A stretch of DNA of 64,000 bases from JANOSH01 sp031415695 (GTDB lineage Bacteria > Actinomycetota > Acidimicrobiia > Acidimicrobiales > Ilumatobacteraceae): assembly GCA_031415695.1 (NCBI GenBank), contig JANOSH010000001.1:62001-126000 (forward strand). Reading direction: 5' to 3'. The translations under genes and the position numbers were made by a program. The notes below the pieces were generated by a model. It did no database searches. It was given only the letters and a program-made list of their open reading frames with translations, and was not told where the DNA came from. Position 1 is the first letter of the stretch. Each line of letters starts with the position of its first letter. Below are positions 54,191 through 61,312 of the stretch, one piece after another.

Positions 54191-54397
54191 ATGTCGAAGA
54201 CATCCGTTATTGTAGATAGAGATATCGCTCGCCAGGCTGCCGAAATTCTCGGAACCACGTCGCTGCGAGACACAATCGACGCGTCGTTACGCGAAGTCGT
54301 ACTAGCGCAACGGCGGCTCGAGCTTGTTGACCTTCTTAGCGAGGAAGGTCGGTTCGATTTCGACGCATCCAAACGAGCATGGGGCGGCGATAGCTAG
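54191..54397 (+). CDS. VapB-type antitoxin
   Basis: 68 residues. MSKTSVIVDRDIARQAAEIL and TTSLRDTIDASLREVVLAQ make a ribbon-helix-helix; LVDLLSEEGRFDFDASKRAW is the toxin-binding arm. TATACT ends exactly 6 nt before the ATG, suggesting a leaderless promoter with a weak -35. The TAG shares one base with the GTG of vapC. The 3' 105 nt are duplicated at 46474 onward. Confidence 0.85.
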   Translation: MSKTSVIVDRDIARQAAEILGTTSLRDTIDASLREVVLAQRRLELVDLLSEEGRFDFDASKRAWGGDS

Positions 54398-54816
54398 TGG
54401 CACGGCTTCAGTATCTGGCCGACACAAGCGTGTTCTCTCGGCTCACCAAACCGCTTGTCGCCGCCGCCTTTAGCCCACGGGCGGCAGCCGGACGAATCGG
54501 TATCTGCTCGCCCGTCAGCTTTGAACTTGGGTTCTCGGCGCGCAACCTCGACGACTATCTCGCTCTCACCAATCGACTTTCAGCGTACCCGCCCGTTCCG
54601 ACTACACCGGCCGATCACCAACGGGCGCTTGATGTGCAGCTCGCACTCGCCCGCAAGGGCCAGCATCGTGCGCTCTCGCTCGTCGACGCCCTCGTGGCCG
54701 CAATCGCCGAAGCCCGCGACCTGATAGTTCTGCACTACGACGCCGACTTTGAAACGGTTGCCGGAACAACCGGTCAGATGCATGAATGGATAGTCGAACG
54801 AGGCACGGCCGACTGA
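54397..54816 (+). CDS. vapC: VapC-type PIN ribonuclease toxin
   Basis: 139 residues from a GTG. LQYLADTSVFSRLTKPLVAA has the first catalytic Asp, GICSPVSFELGFSARNLDDY the Glu, and SLVDALVAAIAEARDLIVLH with YDADFETVAG the last acidic residues. It is intact, unlike its shortened duplicate at 46.5 kb. It should cleave RNA when free of VapB. Confidence 0.88.
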   Translation: MARLQYLADTSVFSRLTKPLVAAAFSPRAAAGRIGICSPVSFELGFSARNLDDYLALTNRLSAYPPVPTTPADHQRALDVQLALARKGQHRALSLVDALVAAIAEARDLIVLHYDADFETVAGTTGQMHEWIVERGTAD

Positions 54817-54862
54817 CGACAGTTCACATCACGGTCGTCGGGCTCAGTAGCGCAGGCAAGGA
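54814..54862 (+). pseudogene. 5' remnant of the shikimate-kinase-like gene
   Basis: Immediately after the vapC stop, the sequence encoding TTVHITVVGLSSAGK parallels TTAHIAVVGLMGAGK at the start of the kinase at 46682-47230. Similarity ends near 54860, shortly before the end of the convergent P450 gene. It is the truncated partner in the vapBC-kinase segmental duplication. Confidence 0.7.
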
Positions 54863-54876
54863 CGTGGTCGCGTACG

Positions 54877-56202
54877 TCAAACAATGCGGATCGGTACGCC
54901 GCCCACGGGTGCCATCGACGCGATGCCCGCTGGCCTGGGCGTTGTAGCGTAGGCGGGCTCGAAATTGATCTGGGCCATGAGCGCTGTCATGACCGTCATT
55001 TCCTGAAGCGCGAACGCGAACCCGATGCAACGACGGCTCCCGCCGCCAAATGGTACGTACGCGTAGGGGTGATGCGCATGATGGTCGGGGTGTCCCTCGA
55101 TCCAGCGAGTGGGCTTGAACGCGGTGGGGTCGGGAAAGTGTTCGGGGTCCATGTGCGAGACATACGACGAATACATGAGCAGGCGATCGCCGGGAATTGT
55201 GTGGCCATGCAGCGAGAAAGCGTCGACGATGTAGCGGACCGACACTATGGCAGGTGGCTGCACCCGCATCACCTCGTTCACCACGCCAGCCGTGAGCCTC
55301 AGGTGTGGTAGATGATCAATCGTCAGTGGGCCACCGCCCGTCACCAAGCCAACTTCGGCGCGTACGGCTGCTCGGAGCGTTGGGTCGTCGGCGAGCCGCA
55401 TCGCGATCCAGCCGACGGCCGACGACGTGGTGTCGTAGGCCGCGGCGATGAGGCTGATGACCTGGTCTCGGAGTTCTTGATCAGTCAGCCCGGGTCCGTC
55501 GCCGTCCTGGGCCTCGATAAGCCAGCCCAATACGTCGTCGCCCGGTTCGCTCGCCGCCCGGCGCCGGGCGATCTCCTCGAACACCATCGCATCCATTGCT
55601 CGCCGAGCCCGCATGGCCTTTCGGTAGGGAGGGAACAGCCACTCGTTGTCGAGTCGCTGAAGCGGCGTGCGGTTCACGTATTCGAGCGGGATCTCGAGAT
55701 GGTCTTTGAACTCCTGCTCGCGGTCGCCAAACGCGTTGCCGAATAGACAGCGCAGCACAATTTTGCGGACCGCAAGCCGCATCTCGTGGTACGCATCGAC
55801 GGTTTGCCCAACACGCCAACGTTCGATCACGAGGTTTGATTCCTGTGTCATTACATCGAAATACGACGAAATGCGTCGTCGATGAAAGGCCGGTAGAACA
55901 ATTGCCTTTCGACGTTTGTGGTCGTCGCCATCGCTGACAACTAGAGCAGTTTCGCCGTCGATTGCGACCAATGGCCAGAAGGCTTCCTTCCACCGGAAAT
56001 TGGAGGGATTGGTTTGTAACACGTACTCGTTGGCTTCGACGCCGAAGACCAGCACATACCGGTACTTTCCATAGCCGATCTGTGCGACCGGCCCGTACGT
56101 TCGGGAGAAGTCGAGCAGCGCGGTGTGCGGTTCATTCTGCATTGAGCGGGCTAGGCGCAGCTGTGCGAAAAGCGACCGCGGATCGGGCAGTCGGCTGCTC
56201 AT
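54877..56202 (-). CDS. cytochrome P450
   Basis: About 441 residues from ATG 56202. The heme-binding loop FGGGSRRCIGFAFALQEM matches FxxGxRxCxG; AAAYDTTSSAVGW is the oxygen-activating I helix and NEVMRVQPP carries the ExxR. It has no membrane anchor, as usual in bacteria, and needs external ferredoxin partners not encoded nearby. The ATG overlaps the stop of the tetR gene by 4 nt, so TetR probably controls it. The substrate is unknown, perhaps a lipid or xenobiotic. Confidence 0.93.
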   Translation of the reverse strand: MSSRLPDPRSLFAQLRLARSMQNEPHTALLDFSRTYGPVAQIGYGKYRYVLVFGVEANEYVLQTNPSNFRWKEAFWPLVAIDGETALVVSDGDDHKRRKAIVLPAFHRRRISSYFDVMTQESNLVIERWRVGQTVDAYHEMRLAVRKIVLRCLFGNAFGDREQEFKDHLEIPLEYVNRTPLQRLDNEWLFPPYRKAMRARRAMDAMVFEEIARRRAASEPGDDVLGWLIEAQDGDGPGLTDQELRDQVISLIAAAYDTTSSAVGWIAMRLADDPTLRAAVRAEVGLVTGGGPLTIDHLPHLRLTAGVVNEVMRVQPPAIVSVRYIVDAFSLHGHTIPGDRLLMYSSYVSHMDPEHFPDPTAFKPTRWIEGHPDHHAHHPYAYVPFGGGSRRCIGFAFALQEMTVMTALMAQINFEPAYATTPRPAGIASMAPVGGVPIRIV

Positions 56203-56807
56203 AGCGCACCGGCGTAGAGCGGCGTGAAGATTCTTACCCATGCAGCGATGAACCGCTCCTCGGAGATGTCGAGCGGCGTGAATCCAAGCATGTGTTGCTT
56301 TATCTTGAAGTCGATCGTCGGTCCGACGGCAACTACAGCGAGCGCTTCGGCATCGATACTCGGGTTCGATGCGGCGAGGCCCCGAGCGAGGGCAACTGTG
56401 GCATTGGCCAAACCGTCTCGAACCTTGACCACGAGATCGGGAAACTGGTCGAGATCGCGAAACACGATTTGAAAGAGTTCCGCCTGCTTGTCGAGTTCAC
56501 CGAGGGCGCGCCGCACGATGAACTCGGCGATACGTTCAGGCGGAATCTTTACCCCCGGGGGCAGGGCGGCCGAACGCATTTCGTCGATCATGGTTTCGTT
56601 GGTATCGACAGCCGAATCGATAACCGCTTCGAGAACCGCCCGCTTTGACGCGAAGTGGCGATAAATACCCCCCGCCCCCGGGGAGTAACCCGCTTCGCGT
56701 TCAATATCGACGATTGCGGTGCCCGAGTAGCCCTTACGAGCAAAGCAGCGCGACGCCGCCTGAGTGATGCGGGTGACCGGCGTCTCTGGCAGCGTCGTGT
56801 GGGTCAT
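56199..56807 (-). CDS. TetR-family transcriptional repressor
   Basis: 202 residues. TRITQAASRCFARKGYSGTA and VDIEREAGYSPGAGGIYRHF form the helix-turn-helix; the rest is a helical ligand domain. It starts inside a perfect 18-bp palindrome that is almost certainly its operator. It overlaps the downstream P450 gene, so it likely represses both itself and the P450 until a ligand, perhaps the P450 substrate, binds. Confidence 0.92.
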   Translation of the reverse strand: MTHTTLPETPVTRITQAASRCFARKGYSGTAIVDIEREAGYSPGAGGIYRHFASKRAVLEAVIDSAVDTNETMIDEMRSAALPPGVKIPPERIAEFIVRRALGELDKQAELFQIVFRDLDQFPDLVVKVRDGLANATVALARGLAASNPSIDAEALAVVAVGPTIDFKIKQHMLGFTPLDISEERFIAAWVRIFTPLYAGAL

Positions 56808-56824
56808 AAGTAAATATTTACTTA
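56807..56824. promoter_or_regulatory. perfect 18-bp palindromic TetR operator
   Basis: TAAGTAAATATTTACTTA is fully self-complementary. It begins on the first base of the tetR start codon and covers the expected -10 of a leaderless promoter. The AT-rich patch stands out from its surroundings. Confidence 0.85.
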
Positions 56825-56893
56825 CCTACCCACCCACACCTCAAATCTGGTGGTTCCGTCGGCCGGCCGCGACACATCGGGCATGATTGGGAG

Positions 56894-57376
56894 ATGAACA
56901 ATTCCCGTGTCACCACATGTCTCTGGTTCGACAAGGGCGGCGACGAGGCCGCTGCCTTCTACCTGTCGGTGTTCGCCGAGTCGCGTCGCCTACGGCATCT
57001 CGACTCCCCGGTCGATACACCATCTGGCCTGGCCGGCGAGCGCTTGACCGTCGAGTTCGAACTCGACGGTCAGCGGTTCATGATCCTGAACGGCGGGCCT
57101 CATTTCACTCTGTCACCAGCCGTGTCAATCGTGGTGAACTGTGACTCGCAAGACGAGGTCGACTACTTCTGGGATCGATTAGTCGACGGTGGCCAACCGT
57201 CGCAGTGCGGATGGCTCGTCGATCGCTTCGGTGTGTCCTGGCAGATAATACCGAACCGTTTGATCGAGCTCATGACCGATCCCGATCCCGCCGTCGCCCA
57301 ACGCGTAGCGGAGTCGATGATGCAGATGGTCAAAATCGAGATCCCTACGTTGGAAGCCGCAGCCTCGGGTCCGTAG
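56894..57376 (+). CDS. PhnB-like VOC protein (3-demethylubiquinone methyltransferase-like fold)
   Basis: 160 residues. CLWFDKGGDEAAAFYLSVFA, RLTVEFELDGQRFMILNGGP, FTLSPAVSIVVNCDSQDEVD and GWLVDRFGVSWQIIPNRLIE follow the PhnB/3-demethylubiquinone-9 family within the VOC superfamily. These are usually small dimers of unproven function. It is divergent from tetR with the operator between them, so it could share control. Confidence 0.88.
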   Translation: MNNSRVTTCLWFDKGGDEAAAFYLSVFAESRRLRHLDSPVDTPSGLAGERLTVEFELDGQRFMILNGGPHFTLSPAVSIVVNCDSQDEVDYFWDRLVDGGQPSQCGWLVDRFGVSWQIIPNRLIELMTDPDPAVAQRVAESMMQMVKIEIPTLEAAASGP

Positions 57377-57571
57377 CCGAACGCCACTCGGCATAGGTTA
57401 GGCGAACGCCCAGAAGTGCGAAGCCCTCCACGGGTTCACAAGCGGCTCGACGCAGTTTGGGGTCTCATCGGGCGGCTCGAACCTGAGTGGCTTCTAGTCA
57501 TTGACAGCGAACTGGCGCAGTCTCAGGAGATGGCCGAAGCACTCAGACAATCGACCCAGCATCACCCGATG

Positions 57572-59002
57572 CTACGTCCAAGCGGACAACAGCGACTCGG
57601 CGTCTAGTGCAATGTCTGGGTTGGCGCGGGATCGGACACCCGCCGGGCAGACGGCCATCAGTTTTGCTCCGCTGGCTCCTGGTACCACGGCTCGGTTGGC
57701 CACTAGATCATCTAGCTCCTCCACGCTGAACTGTCGGCGCTCACGCCACTTGATCGAGCCGATGGTAATCACTCGGCCCTTGGAACCCGACCCGACGACA
57801 TCGATCTCGTGATTGTTCGAGCGATCCCACCAGGCCTCGGTCGCTGCTATTTGTGCCAATCCTTCAATTGTCGGTGCTAGGCGCAGAACCGCCTCCCGAA
57901 CGATCGGTTCGATCGCTACACCACGCCATGTCGACCAGTCCCGTTTGGTCGTGTCGAGCGCAAGGTCGCTTCGACCGCGGGCCATGTTGGCAAGCTGCGG
58001 CTCGATGAATCGGAACCAGAACCGAAGGTAGGGATCGTCAATCCGGTATCGACGCAGCCTCGCAGCCGCGTCACGCCCGGCCGGCGTGTCGATAGCCACG
58101 ACGCGTTTGTCGACAACGAGAAGCTGCAAGGCACGGGACAAAGCAGTCCCCCCAGACGTTCCGTCACCCAGCTGATCGACGGTACTGGAGAACGTGGCGT
58201 GCCCGACCTCGTGACCACCAATAGCGCTCAGGACCCTGCGGGCTTGGGCTTCTGTTGGAAACTCGGCGTCGAGTGATCGCTGCGCGACCACAACGAGGTT
58301 CGAATTCTCATCGCTCAACCCCCCGGCCAAGTAGTGCTCAACACTTCCCGCCCGATCAAGCTCGTCGACCAGTTTTGGATATCCGCCAGTCACCAGATAC
58401 GAATCAAACACCTTCATCGCCGAAGGGTTTCCTACCGCGGATCCCACCTCGGCCGGGTTGAACGGCCGAACGACCATCTCCTGCCCACGCCCGAAGAGCG
58501 GCCGATCGTGTTCGACAATCCGTCCCATCATCGCCAGGTCCGAGCCAATCAAAATGAGCAACACGGGTAGATGCTGCAGATAGCGATCCCATGCAACCTG
58601 GAGCGCACCTTCCAAACTTGGATCGGCGGCGGTGGCCCACGGAAACTCATCGAGCACGACGACAATTGGACCGGACTGCGCTGCCAGCCGGAGTCGGCCG
58701 AATACATCAGTCCAGCTCGCCGGTGTTGAGGCAAACAGCGCGCTCGCCTCGGGCAGGTTGGGGACCGACTCATGGATCTCTCGTCGGAAGGCTTCGAGTT
58801 GGGCACCAAGCGTCGCCGACTTTACCGCCGTGAAGTACACATGGTCACAACGCGATCGACCAATGAACTCGGTAAAGAGTCGGGACTTGCCCACTTGCCG
58901 TCGGCCCCGCACGATGAGCATCTTTCCGGCCCCGAACGCCCCAACCTCCGCGAGCGATGCATCGAGTGACGCCATCAAAGTCGACCTTCCAACAAATCTC
59001 AT
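57572..59002 (-). CDS. AAA+ ATPase, archaeal-ATPase/DUF234-like (copy 3)
   Basis: 476 residues. MRFVGRSTLMASLDASLAEV, Walker A LIVRGRRQVGKSRLFTEF, Walker B IVVVLDEFPWATA, LILIGSDLAMMGRIVEHD and SYLVTGGYPKLV define the ATPase. YRIDDPYLRFWFRFIEPQLA is the DUF234 hallmark, and WDRSNNHEIDVVG with GSIKWRE suggests the nuclease-like C-terminal domain. It is more distant from copies 1 and 2 than they are from each other. TAACAT ends 6 nt before the ATG, within a repeated upstream motif. The stretch 57377-57571 before its end holds no gene I can support. Confidence 0.82.
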   Translation of the reverse strand: MRFVGRSTLMASLDASLAEVGAFGAGKMLIVRGRRQVGKSRLFTEFIGRSRCDHVYFTAVKSATLGAQLEAFRREIHESVPNLPEASALFASTPASWTDVFGRLRLAAQSGPIVVVLDEFPWATAADPSLEGALQVAWDRYLQHLPVLLILIGSDLAMMGRIVEHDRPLFGRGQEMVVRPFNPAEVGSAVGNPSAMKVFDSYLVTGGYPKLVDELDRAGSVEHYLAGGLSDENSNLVVVAQRSLDAEFPTEAQARRVLSAIGGHEVGHATFSSTVDQLGDGTSGGTALSRALQLLVVDKRVVAIDTPAGRDAAARLRRYRIDDPYLRFWFRFIEPQLANMARGRSDLALDTTKRDWSTWRGVAIEPIVREAVLRLAPTIEGLAQIAATEAWWDRSNNHEIDVVGSGSKGRVITIGSIKWRERRQFSVEELDDLVANRAVVPGASGAKLMAVCPAGVRSRANPDIALDAESLLSAWT

Positions 59003-59006
59003 GCAT

Positions 59007-59030
59007 GTATGTTACATCAACGTATGTTAC
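59007..59030. repeat. direct repeat GTATGTTAC upstream of the third ATPase
   Basis: GTATGTTAC occurs at 59007-59015 and 59022-59030, a 15-bp period, directly before the start at 59002 on the minus strand (GTAACATAC when read that way). The proximal copy contains the -10-like TAACAT. This looks like a regulatory site. Confidence 0.5.
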
Positions 59031-59167
59031 GTGCTAGCTCAACAACTGAATTCGCTAGATGTGACATCGCAGCCGAACAAACCGCCAGCGTCCCGGCCAG
59101 GCCACTCAGCCCGCCGCTGACGTCGAGTACCTTGCGGGGACTTAATGCTGGTACTTCGAGTACGCAG

Positions 59168-59551
59168 TCAGTTCACACGCACTCGAACGGGCTGAAGTGT
59201 GATGGCGACTCGGGCGGTTCCCGGGGGGTCGAAATCGCTTCCTGTGTGGCCGTGTTTCGCACAAACGGCTTCGAGTACTTCGCTGGCCGGATCGTCGGAC
59301 ACGAGGGCGTGGCCACGGATCTCGACAAACCGCCACTGGTTGGCTGGGTCGAGTAGGAAGAAGCCACATTCAGGTCGAACAGCGGCGTTGCGGTACTTTT
59401 GGGCAGTTGGTTTCGTCGATATGCGAACCAGCCCTTCGGTGTAGTGGAACCACACGGCGCTCGACTGAGGCAAACCATCGCCGCCAATCGTTGTGATAAT
59501 CGCGGGGTGCGCTCCGTGGATGAGATCGAGGTGCGAGTCGGGGACCATCAT
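59168..59551 (-). CDS. pyridoxamine-5'-phosphate-oxidase-like / F420-dependent flavin-fold protein
   Basis: About 127 residues starting at one of two adjacent ATGs (59551 or 59548). AIITTIGGDGLPQSSAVWFH, VRISTKPTAQKYRNAAVRPE and RFVEIRGHALVSDDP are typical of split-beta-barrel PNPOx-like proteins, many of which use F420 or FMN in actinobacteria. The ATG shares a base with the stop of the ABC permease gene, so it is the last gene of the three-gene exporter operon. Confidence 0.85.
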   Translation of the reverse strand: MMVPDSHLDLIHGAHPAIITTIGGDGLPQSSAVWFHYTEGLVRISTKPTAQKYRNAAVRPECGFFLLDPANQWRFVEIRGHALVSDDPASEVLEAVCAKHGHTGSDFDPPGTARVAITLQPVRVRVN

Positions 59552-60318
59552 TAGGCGAACGACAACTTGCGATCGCCGGCGTCGAACCGGTAGACGGCGA
59601 AACCGGCAAGTAATGCGCTTACCACAAGCAACACCATCGACGGGAGTAACACCGCCCCAATCGACGCGTTGTCGAGAAGAATGCTGCGATAGCCGCGCAT
59701 AGCCCAGTAGTGCGGGGTACCCGGGGCGATGGTGCGAGCCCAGCCCGGCAGATCCGAGATGGGTGTGAACGCGCCGCCGAGACCCGACAAAACCATGCCA
59801 CCGACATTCGCGGCGGCGTTCACCTGCTGGATGGTCCTGCAGATTGCCAGCAGCACCAACCCGATAGCTGTTAGGCAGCACCAGTAGGCGACCGAAACAA
59901 GAAACAACCCGGCCAATGAACCCCGGACCCGCAAACCAAAGAACGCTGCGCCAGCCAGAAATAGCACGATGGTCTGAACCGCAAGCGTGGCGATGGGCAC
60001 GATGCATTTGCCGGCCAACAACTCGCCAGTTGACGCCCGTGATGCCCGCAGCCGATCCCAGGTGCCGTAGCCATGTTCACGAAAAACCGAAAAGGCCATG
60101 TTGCCCATAAGGAACGACGAGAACATCACGACGCCACCCGGTACTGCCTGTTCGACACCGCTGGCCTGTGCATACCCGGCGGCACGAAGCGACAAGCGGA
60201 ACGTGTTCTTGAAAAACAACATCATGACGAGCGGCATGGCGATCATGATGACGAGGAATGCGGGGTCACGGCGCAGCACCCGCAGGTCGTGACGACCTAT
60301 CGACCAGATTCGGCTCAT
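59551..60318 (-). CDS. ABC-2 type transporter permease
   Basis: 255 residues with six hydrophobic segments (LVIMIAMPLVMMLFFKNTF, FSSFLMGNMAFSVFREHG, VPIATLAVQTIVLFLAGAAF and others). GTWDRLRASRASTGELLAGK is the conserved cytoplasmic loop of ABC-2 exporters. It forms the membrane channel for the ATPase encoded just upstream; the genes overlap by 4 nt. Drug or lipid export is the usual role. Confidence 0.9.
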   Translation of the reverse strand: MSRIWSIGRHDLRVLRRDPAFLVIMIAMPLVMMLFFKNTFRLSLRAAGYAQASGVEQAVPGGVVMFSSFLMGNMAFSVFREHGYGTWDRLRASRASTGELLAGKCIVPIATLAVQTIVLFLAGAAFFGLRVRGSLAGLFLVSVAYWCCLTAIGLVLLAICRTIQQVNAAANVGGMVLSGLGGAFTPISDLPGWARTIAPGTPHYWAMRGYRSILLDNASIGAVLLPSMVLLVVSALLAGFAVYRFDAGDRKLSFA

Positions 60319-61265
60319 GCGTCTCCTCGGCTCGCTTCGGTTTCGTAGTCGGCCCGGTAGCGCCGACCCGTGAGTGTTAGAAACACACTTTCTAGATCGG
60401 CTTGCACAATGTCGATCGCTCGCAACCGTACCGATTCGCTGCCCAAGGCACTGACCACGTTGGCAACGGTGGCTGCGGGTTCAGTTGTTGCGACACGCAC
60501 CCGGTTGGGGTCGTCGATGGTGACGTTGCCATTGATAGCTGGGGGTGGCCCGTCGAACACAAATTCAACCGCCGCGGTTCCGTGTTGTCGGATGAGGCTG
60601 TCCAACGAGCCCCGAGCGAGAACCCGGCCGCGGTCCATGATTACGACGGTGGCACCGAGCCCGGCCACTTCGGCGAGATAGTGCGTGGAGTACACGACGG
60701 CGCACCCGTCGTTGGTGGCCAGTCGGCGCACCGTGTCGAGGAGCCGACCTCGAGTAGCAACATCGACGCCTGTGGTCGGCTCATCGAGCAGCAACAGTTT
60801 TGGTCGGTGAATCAACGCCATTGCGGTATGGACCCGCCGCTGTTCGCCACCGGACAGATGACGAGCTTGGCGATCGAGCATGTCGGTGAGTTCGAGATTT
60901 TCGGCCACGTCGGCTATGGCTCGCACGAGCGCTTGACCTTTGATGCCAGCAAGCTCACCGAACAATGCGAGGTTTTCCCGCACGCTCAAGACGAGGTAGA
61001 CCCCGAGGTCTTGTGGGGCGAGGCCAAGTAACGCTCGAGTCGAGCGAGGGTTGGGCCACACCGGTCGCTGATCAACGGTGATGGTGCCCGAGTCGGGACG
61101 CCGTAGACCGGCAATCGCGCTGACCAGCGTGGTCTTTCCTGCACCGTTAGGCCCTAAGAGCGCGCAGATCTCGCCACGCTCTACGGTGAGATCCACCCCG
61201 TCGAGCGCCTGATGGCTGCCGTAACACTTGCGAACTGCTTCAACCCCAAGCATCGACGTAGTCAA
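60315..61265 (-). CDS. ABC transporter ATP-binding protein (DrrA-like)
   Basis: 316 residues. Walker A LLGPNGAGKTTLVSAI, Q-loop region GLAPQDLGVYLVLSVRENL, signature LSGGEQRRVHTAMAL, Walker B KLLLLDEPTTGVD and the H-loop in VVYSTHYLAEVA are all intact. The C-terminal extension (TTEPAATVANVVSALGSESV) is typical of drug-exporter ATPases of the DrrA type. It powers the permease encoded next, 4-nt overlap. Confidence 0.93.
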   Translation of the reverse strand: MTTSMLGVEAVRKCYGSHQALDGVDLTVERGEICALLGPNGAGKTTLVSAIAGLRRPDSGTITVDQRPVWPNPRSTRALLGLAPQDLGVYLVLSVRENLALFGELAGIKGQALVRAIADVAENLELTDMLDRQARHLSGGEQRRVHTAMALIHRPKLLLLDEPTTGVDVATRGRLLDTVRRLATNDGCAVVYSTHYLAEVAGLGATVVIMDRGRVLARGSLDSLIRQHGTAAVEFVFDGPPPAINGNVTIDDPNRVRVATTEPAATVANVVSALGSESVRLRAIDIVQADLESVFLTLTGRRYRADYETEASRGDA

Positions 61266-61283
61266 CTACACGGACATCGCGTG

Positions 61284-61307
61284 CTGCCGACCAATTTCGG
61301 TCGGCAG
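61284..61307 (-). terminator. strong hairpin after the DadA-like gene
   Basis: CTGCCGACC (61284-61292) and GGTCGGCAG (61299-61307) pair perfectly over 9 bp with a 6-nt loop; outer bases extend the stem with one mismatch. It lies between the DadA-like stop and the ABC ATPase start. No T-run, as is common in high-GC terminators. Confidence 0.7.
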
Positions 61308-61312
61308 TACGA

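Noticed and set aside
57416..57607. Small plus-strand gene between the PhnB-like gene and the third ATPase
   Set aside because: 63 codons with no recognisable motif or ribosome site, overlapping the ATPase 3' end; not supportable.
59009..59356. Plus-strand gene upstream of the PNPOx-like gene
   Set aside because: The downstream part is the complement of the PNPOx-like gene, and the first part has no protein-like features. The gap 59031-59167 shows nothing I can support.
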